DNA from: Panicum virgatum | Lineage: Eukaryota > Streptophyta > Magnoliopsida > Poales > Poaceae | Assembly: GCF_016808335.1 (NCBI RefSeq) | Contig: NC_053146.1 | Location: forward strand, 39,118,470 to 39,182,469 | Reading direction: 5' to 3' | DNA length: 64,000 nt | In this document: positions 58,901 to 64,000 of the stretch, piece after piece | How positions within the stretch are numbered: the first letter of the stretch is position 1 | How the letters are laid out: each line of letters begins with the position of its first letter | Notes under the pieces: model-generated | Told to the model about the DNA's origin: nothing | The model's input: only the letters and a program-made list of their open reading frames with translations | Database searches by the model: none | Program-made: the position numbers and the translations under genes

Positions 58901-59271
58901 GGAGGGCGGGGCGAGCTCGGTCGACGGCTCGGCGTGGATGTGCGGGCGGCGGCCATGGCAGGCGTGGCGGCGTAGCGAGACGGCGTCACGCGCGCGGCGA
59001 CAGCGAGCGGAGGGCGAAGGCGTGCGCGTGGCGAACGAGAAGGCGAGCTCGAGAGAGTTCGGGAGCGGACGACGCGGCGCTTGGCGTGCGCACGGACGAC
59101 GCGGCGCTTGGCGTGCGCACGGACGGCGCCGTGGCCAACTTGGCCACGGTGACCACGCACAAGGATGAGAGAGCAGAGAGAGCTACACGTGGGCTTGATA
59201 TTTTTGACCCAATTTGAATTTTCAAATTTGGTTTAACACTCCTAATTGAGGGCTAATTGAGGAGTGTTACA
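55918..59271 (-). repeat. Right (5') LTR, 3,354 bp
   Basis: Same ends as the left LTR. It keeps the 668-bp segment missing on the left, and near 59068-59121 has a 27-bp tandem duplication (GACGACGCGGCGCTTGGC plus nine bases) absent from the left copy. The GC-rich U3-side block (58600-59170) lies at the start of the element in its own orientation. Confidence 0.92.
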
Positions 59272-59462
59272 CAAAGGTACTCCAAGATGTTGTGCAAAAG
59301 CTGCTCAACTTGTTGCTCCTGCCCATCACGAAGACAGCTGCAATGTCGGTTCAGGAACTTTTGCGTGACTACATCGACAAAGCTTGTGCTTTGGCTACAA
59401 GGCTGGGGGTGCTCGAGGCGCCGGGAGGGAATTGCAATGGCTCCCTTCCGATACGTGGGCAA

Positions 59463-60377
59463 GTAAGGAAGAGCAGACTGGCTCCAACTCCGATTCCAAT
59501 GTGCAAGGTGTTCGCCCATCTCAACCCTTCCATTCAAGATCCACCCCAAGTTCATTACCCAGTGAGGTGTTTAGTTGTATTGCTCAATCTAAGCTTCTAT
59601 CTATTTAATATAATCGGCAGCTCTCCTGCTCAGTTCGTTTAAAAAAAAAGAATTTTAAAAAAGAAATCACGGCTTTCATAGTTCATTACCCAGTGTGTGA
59701 TGCTATCTTCAACTACAATGCTTATTTAGATTTTTAGATTCCGCCATTTTATATCTGTTGAATCCAGTGATGCTCAGATGTGAATTATTTTATAGTTTTT
59801 TTTTGAATCGGGGAGGAAATAAGTTGTGTCCTGGCCAATTGTACTACCTTTTTGGGTGACACTTGTACACCTTATCAATCGATTTTCCCCCTCCGATGTT
59901 TCCTTAAATAATTGATTGATTTGGTTTGTCCTCACTCGGGGTTTTCCAGATCACAATTGTCCACGTGGTACCATTTCATTGGCTCCAAATATTGAGTGAT
60001 ATAAAAACAATATTTACTCGATTGTTATGTAGTCACTCCCTGTTCTTCTATTCAAGCTCTGACTCATCCTTTATCCTCTCTTGCTCCGGCATGAAGCCAG
60101 CGCATGCTTCCAGATTTGACAAGACACAAGAGGGTATACTTGAACGATAGGATTGTTGATTGAATATTTAAATCCCTACCATCTAATTAGCTAGGGCCTA
60201 GCTTGATTTGGCACTCGCACCACAATTTTCTTTGTGTTGCTTGATCCCTCTGATTGCGGGTGAATGATTGCTTCATTGCTGCTCAAAACACACCCGTTGG
60301 TTCAGCGCCAAATGTGCGAATAAGCTAGCGCCACGGGTGCCACCGCGTACCTACCATCAAGTTCAGGCACCCGGCAC
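59463..60377. other. Intergenic sequence upstream of the secreted-protein gene
   Basis: Probable intron or flank of the broken exon, then AT-rich promoter-side DNA. ATATTTAAAT near 60162-60171 is the only TATA-like element near the next gene, about 250 bp from its ATG. Confidence 0.35.
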
Positions 60378-60399
60378 CTCTCTCTCTCTCTCTCTCTCT
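60378..60399 (+). repeat. CT microsatellite in the presumed 5' leader
   Basis: Eleven CT units 22 bp before the ATG at 60421. CT-rich tracts are common in plant 5' untranslated regions and core promoters. Confidence 0.85.
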
Positions 60400-60420
60400 G
60401 TGTCTCATGCACACAGCGCC

Positions 60421-60870
60421 ATGTCTAGACCTTTCCTGGCCACCGTCCTTCTCGGCCTGATCACCGTGCTCGTCAGCAGCACGGCGTCGGCGGACACGCC
60501 GGACTGCCCATACCCGTGCCTGCCGCCGCCATCCTCTGGAGGAGCCATCAACAGCTACCCGCCACAGCCATCGTCAACAGGAGCCGCCGGCGGCTTCGGC
60601 GGCAGCTACCCGCCGCCTCCGCCGGGGAGCTACCAGCTGACGCCGCCGGGGGTGATGCCTGGCTTTTCCCCGCCGTACAGTGGATTCCCGTCCGGGCCGG
60701 CCCCGCCGCCGCCGAACCCGGTCCTGCCGTGGTTCCCGTGGTACTACCAGCACACCAACCCGATCACGGGGACGTCGGCGTCCTCACCGGCCATGGATGG
60801 GAGGTCGAGGATCACGGTTGGCGTGCTGCTCCTTCTGTCCTTACTCGTTCTTTTACTCCCTGTGTTGTAG
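60421..60870 (+). CDS. Small secreted Pro/Gly-rich protein, probably GPI-anchored
   Basis: Single exon, 149 residues. Residues 1-24 are a signal peptide ending ASA before DTPDCPYPC. The mature part has the CPYPCLPPP cluster and repeated SYPP, PPPPPGSY and PAPPPPNP segments, like extensin-type wall proteins whose prolines are hydroxylated and glycosylated. The last 20 residues (130-149) are a Leu/Val-rich tail with no basic residues after it, preceded by a small-residue region (TGTSASSPAMDG), the usual GPI-attachment layout. The product should sit on the outer plasma membrane or cell wall. ATG 60421 is chosen because it begins a perfect signal peptide; an upstream in-frame ATG at 60268 would spoil it. 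Composition is GC-rich against AT-rich flanks. The precise role is unknown. Confidence 0.85.
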   Translation: MSRPFLATVLLGLITVLVSSTASADTPDCPYPCLPPPSSGGAINSYPPQPSSTGAAGGFGGSYPPPPPGSYQLTPPGVMPGFSPPYSGFPSGPAPPPPNPVLPWFPWYYQHTNPITGTSASSPAMDGRSRITVGVLLLLSLLVLLLPVL

Positions 60871-61702
60871 AGAGTAGCTGTCGGTGGGCGAGTCCATTCT
60901 GGTGCTTTATTTTGTTGTTTTAATTTGTACAAGTGCTTGAATTATATACAGAGAATAACTCATTCTGTTAGATATAGTTATTTATTAATTGTAGTCTTTT
61001 TTTTTCTTTTGTGTCTCCTCACATCCTTGCTTGTATATATATGGAGCAAACATATATATTGTTGGCTTGTTCAGACTTCAGAGTATTACGTGTTATTTCT
61101 TTCCAAGTGTCATGATTTTCCTGAAAAACTATAAATTATAGCTCAGTTTTACAAATACGATGAGATAATCAAACAAAAGATGGGCCAATAATTTTGTGTT
61201 TGAAAAATCAATTAAGTTCGCTGTGCGTGCTCAATTTCGTCCCTTAATTACTAAGCTAAGATTCATTGCCGGAGAAAGGCATTTCTTCCTCATCACCTTT
61301 TCAGCTGTCTAGCATGATAGTGGGATTACTTATTGAGGCAGCAGGTTAGCTTTGATCTGTTTCGTTTGTTGAGACGTCAAAATCTAACCAGCCATTTAAG
61401 TCAACAGGAACAGCTGCATAATTCTTATCTGGGCCCAAAGTTTCCCGTTCTGCACGGTGCCTGTCTTTTTTTTTGCTGAAGTTTCTAGTCTGCAACAATT
61501 TCAGATTTTCCTGCCTTTTTCTGCTGAACAAACACATCTAGTCTGCAACAATTCTGACAATTTCATGTTTGAGTGTTTAGCTAGGCATCACCGCTGCAAA
61601 TAAGCACTAGCTTACTACAGAATACAGAACAATCTTTTTTTCCTTCCTTTTTGAGGACGAAATCCTCTAATAGTAATAGGTCAGCATTATTGTTTGCTTA
61701 TA
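60871..61702. other. 3' flank of the secreted-protein gene
   Basis: AT-rich; presumably the 3' untranslated region followed by intergenic DNA. Nothing else recognised. Confidence 0.4.
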
Positions 61703-61924
61703 CTACCTTCTCCATCCTTAAATATGTAATACTAATTCGTTTACAGTTTATCTTTTCTACAAATATTTATGCAAATAGATAAATCTACAAAGTTAAACCT
61801 AAAATACTTTGAATGATAGACAACTTATTTTAATTTATTTAACTAACTTAATTATCAACTATATATTGTTGATCAAAGTTTGAAAATAAAGTTAACGATA
61901 TCATACATTTAAGAACGAAGGTAA
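61703..61924. mobile_element. Stowaway-like MITE (222 bp), diverged
   Basis: Left end CTACCTTCTCCATCCTTAAAT, read as CTACCTTC then CATCCTTAAAT, pairs imperfectly with right ATTTAAGAACGAAGGTAA. TA flanks both ends (61701-61702, 61925-61926), the Tc1/Mariner-type duplication. AT-rich, non-coding. Confidence 0.65.
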
Positions 61925-61983
61925 TATACACTACTCTATAAAAATAAGTAAACAGTAGTCACAATTCTATATCTATATTATAA

Positions 61984-62037
61984 TCTATAATATAAAGATC
62001 GAAAATAATTGGAATGTTTCTCATCTATATCGGGTCC
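61984..62037 (+). mobile_element. Candidate Helitron 5' terminus, cut by a gypsy LTR
   Basis: TCTATAATATAAAGATCG preceded by A resembles the Helitron starts at 32920 and 10366, with AATAATTGGAATG following at the same spacing. The sequence is interrupted after 54 bp by the LTR at 62038. No 3' end is in view. Confidence 0.5.
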
Positions 62038-63540
62038 TGTCGGTGTCCTGACCCGGGGGTCCGAATCCCAACTAGTAAATACTGCGTGTTTCCTCGTTCC
62101 AAATGTTGATGCAAGAGGCAACACAGTAACGCACGGGTTTATCTTGGTTCCGGCCGCGGGGCCGTACGTCCAGCAAAGGGGTGTGCGAGGGCACTGTATT
62201 ATCTTGCACCCGGAGTGCTTGTAGTAGGGGGTACAAGCGAGGCGAGAGAGGGAGGAAAGCTCCCAAGTCTCTGCTAGAAGAGGAGTTGAGCGTGTCGAGT
62301 TGCGTTGTTGGGGCTAGGAGCGAGTGTGTGCTCTGTGAGCGGTGTAATGCCTAGAGAGCCGACCGACCTAGGTGGCGATGGTAGCTAACGTCCCCCTTAA
62401 AGGAAGCCCGCATCTCCTTTTATAGTCAGAAGGAGGGATGGTGTACATGCGCAGGGGAGCATTGAAGTCGTCGTTTTCCCTCGAATCGCAGGGGTGCAGT
62501 GGTTGAATACTGTAGGAAGTACACTGTGGGGTATGGCGTCGGGCGTGACGGTCGTCCTGGGCATCGTCCTTGACCTCGCGGAGATCGCGCCGGCGTCCTG
62601 CCAGCCCCAGCAGGCGGCGTGGTCGTCGCTGTAGGGTGTACAGTCCTCCAGATGTGGCGTTCCGTGGGCTTTGCAGGTCAGGGTCTTGCATGCACCAGCG
62701 GTAGCGGGGCATGTGGCGATCCCGGACCCCCTGGACGGAGTGCTGGCGTGCGCACTAAGGAGGTCCGAGGGTCGCGTGGAGGTCCCGGACCCCTCGAGGA
62801 GGGAGGTCCGGGCCCCCGGCCGCTAGTGCTGGGCATCCCTCTTCGAGGGGGCGCGTGGCAACACCGGACCCCTCCCCGAGCAGGAGGCGGGTCCAGGGCC
62901 TTACGTGTGATGAGGCGGAGTCCGGACAGCCGGAGTTGGCAGAACAGCGATGGGAGTAGCGCCAAGCCCGTCTTGTCCTGCGTCGCAAGCTCCACAGTGC
63001 TGCCACAGCGTCCAAGATGGCGGAGTAGTGACCGGAGTTGGCGGACGAGACTCTGGTCATAGCTACTGTGGGGAATGGCGGCCTGACGCCGTCTGTCCTG
63101 AGCGCTGTGGAGGAGTGGTTGGCACTTAATGCCTCCGTACGACGGGCAGGTGAGCGGCAGGGCCGTTTGTCCCTTATGTCGAGGGGTGGGCTCGAGCGAG
63201 GCAGAGATGAGTTGCCCGCTCGAGGGTAGGTTCGCTACCCTCGAGCGAGGCGGAGATGTTTTGCCCGCTCGAGGGTAGATTCGCTACCCTCGAGCTAGGC
63301 AGAGATGCGGGGCGTAGTCGAGGGTCTCGGTGGGAGCCCTCGAGCGGGGCGGAGATCGCCCCGCAGGTCCGAGGGGGGATGCGAATGGGCCACATGCTGG
63401 GCTTCTTTGAGTCCTTTCCTTTCTTCCAAGTTGGAAGGAGGCCGTGGGCCTTCGTGGGCCCAGTTGTCTAACGTGTGTTTTGCATTTTTAGGGTGATCTT
63501 AGTACCCCGATTAGGACGTCCCTAATCGTGGTACCCGACA
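62038..63540 (-). repeat. LTR of a gypsy element running off the right edge (1,503 bp)
   Basis: Plus strand TGTCGGTGTCCTGACC to GTACCCGACA. The adjoining GTAACCCCCGAG (63541-63552) reads CTCGGGGGTTAC on the minus strand, a purine tract directly before the LTR, so this is the 3' LTR of a minus-strand element. CTCGAGCG-type repeats cluster at 63180-63350. The purine tract and LTR terminus are typical of grass Ty3/gypsy elements. The target duplication cannot be checked inside the window. Confidence 0.75.
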
Positions 63541-64000
63541 GTAACCCCCGAGGCTTTGGTCGAGTCAAGGGATTCGGCCAAAGGGTATTTCGGCGATTTC
63601 CTCCTTGATGTGATTAGTCGGTGCTGTGCACCCGCCAGGCGCACCTGGGTGCCAGCCCAGCGGGTGGGACAACTCGTCGGTCGGGGTAGTGCGCCTGCAG
63701 GGAGAGTACTTCGAGGAGCGTGCCTTTTTTGGTTCGTTCCGGGGACGAGACACATCCGCGTGCTGAGTGGGCCAGGGCGACGATGGTGCCTGCTGCTCAG
63801 CAGCTGGTGCTTTCGTCGCGCTGTCCCGTGCTGAGGGCCTCGGCCCCGCTTTCCCTGGTCGCCTTGCGACTCGCCGTTCGAGGGCGGTCGGCCTGGGCCG
63901 ATGCTGTGCCGCTTAGCGTCCAGGGACCCGGCTTTATTTTGTCGCGTCGCATCTCGGCACGGTAACCGAGGGCATCTTTTGCTCATGGAGTGCCGTGCCG
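63541..64000 (-). mobile_element. Interior of the right-edge gypsy element, partial
   Basis: 460 bp inside the purine tract. GC-rich open frames overlap on both strands and no gag-pol domain is seen; in this class non-coding or accessory sequence usually precedes the 3' LTR. Confidence 0.5.

Larger units (their letters stand above)
50605..59271 (-). mobile_element. Complete non-autonomous LTR retrotransposon (8,667 bp), chromovirus-like
   Basis: LTRs at 50605-53231 and 55918-59271 are near-identical where they align. The 5-bp target duplication CAAAG is perfect (50600-50604, 59272-59276). A primer site for initiator tRNA-Met (55904-55915) and a purine tract (53232-53247) place the 5' LTR on the right, so the element lies on the minus strand. 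LTR start TGTAACAC, initiator-Met primer and purine-tract type fit plant Del/Tekay-type Ty3/gypsy elements. The 2,686-bp interior encodes no gag or pol, so it is a large-derivative, non-autonomous form. The left LTR is 727 bp shorter, mainly from one deletion. Confidence 0.92.
50399..59462 (+). pseudogene. Unidentified exon split by an LTR retrotransposon
   Basis: Segments 50399-50604 and 59277-59462 form one open frame once the retrotransposon and one CAAAG copy are disregarded. The left part includes SQREVLLQEGNALQC, the right part KLLNLLLLPITK and DYIDKACALATRLG. A good donor site (CAA|GTAAGG) follows at 59463. The left part starts at the CACTA terminus (50398), so upstream exons are missing or displaced. 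I do not recognise the family. Continuity of the frame across an 8.7-kb insertion supports a formerly coding exon, but two short windows of about 69 and 62 codons could stay open by chance. Confidence 0.4.

Noticed and set aside
1..64000. A previously undescribed biological system
   Set aside because: Every coherent coding block found falls into known transposon families or three ordinary plant genes. Unassigned stretches lack conserved gene order or domains that would support a new system.

Overview
The window is plant nuclear DNA, almost certainly from a grass (Poaceae, probably a panicoid). The evidence is split genes with GT/AG introns, small GC-rich genes in an AT-rich, transposon-filled background, Helitrons with termini like those described in maize, and typical grass MITEs and Ty1/copia, Ty3/gypsy and CACTA elements. 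There are no prokaryotic features. Only three loci look like ordinary intact host genes: a two-exon UDP-glycosyltransferase (17107-20099, +), a three-exon TauD/clavaminate-synthase-like dioxygenase (27434-28827, -) and a small secreted, Pro/Gly-rich, probably GPI-anchored protein (60421-60870, +). Everything else I can identify is transposon or transposon-broken sequence.

Layout. 1-5.3 kb: a decayed Ty3/gypsy element on the minus strand (gag, zinc knuckle, protease; tRNA-Asp primer site; long LTR). 5.9-8.3 kb: a copia gag fragment, primer site and LTR. 8.9-10.2 kb: a complete Helitron carrying a broken DUF641 (GIL1/IRKI-like) gene fragment. 10.3-16.8 kb: tandem repeats, a small CACTA element, and two solo LTRs with perfect 5-bp target duplications. 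17.1-20.1 kb: the glycosyltransferase, whose intron holds a hAT-like element and a MITE. 20.7-21.2 kb: a 501-bp Helitron. 21.5-27 kb: a copia-type LTR invaded by another LTR-like unit, then a GC-rich MULE-like block. 27.4-28.8 kb: the dioxygenase. 30.3 kb: a MITE. 30.8-31.4 kb: a CACTA end.

31.4-43.8 kb is the 3' part of a Ty3/gypsy (Tat-like) element whose antisense accessory ORF is split by a 7,951-bp Helitron (32920-40870). That Helitron has both termini, the A^T insertion site, a 3' hairpin and a multi-exon Rep/PIF1-helicase gene, now inactivated by an in-frame stop and apparent frameshifts. 43.8-45.4 kb ends in a second Helitron 3' terminus of the same type and contains a MITE. 45.4-50.4 kb is a CACTA element with a damaged TNP2-like transposase. 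50605-59271 is a complete LTR retrotransposon on the minus strand with no gag-pol, very unequal LTRs and a perfect CAAAG target duplication; it sits inside a reading frame that is open on both sides. 60.4 kb is the secreted-protein gene; 62.0-64.0 kb is the LTR and start of the interior of another gypsy element running off the window.

I found no convincing new molecular system. The most useful observations are the nested Helitron/gypsy structure, the gene-fragment-carrying Helitron, the unequal-LTR element in an ORF, a glycosyltransferase with His instead of Gln at the last PSPG position, and an N-terminal duplication in the dioxygenase. All family names are from reading the sequence; no database search was run.
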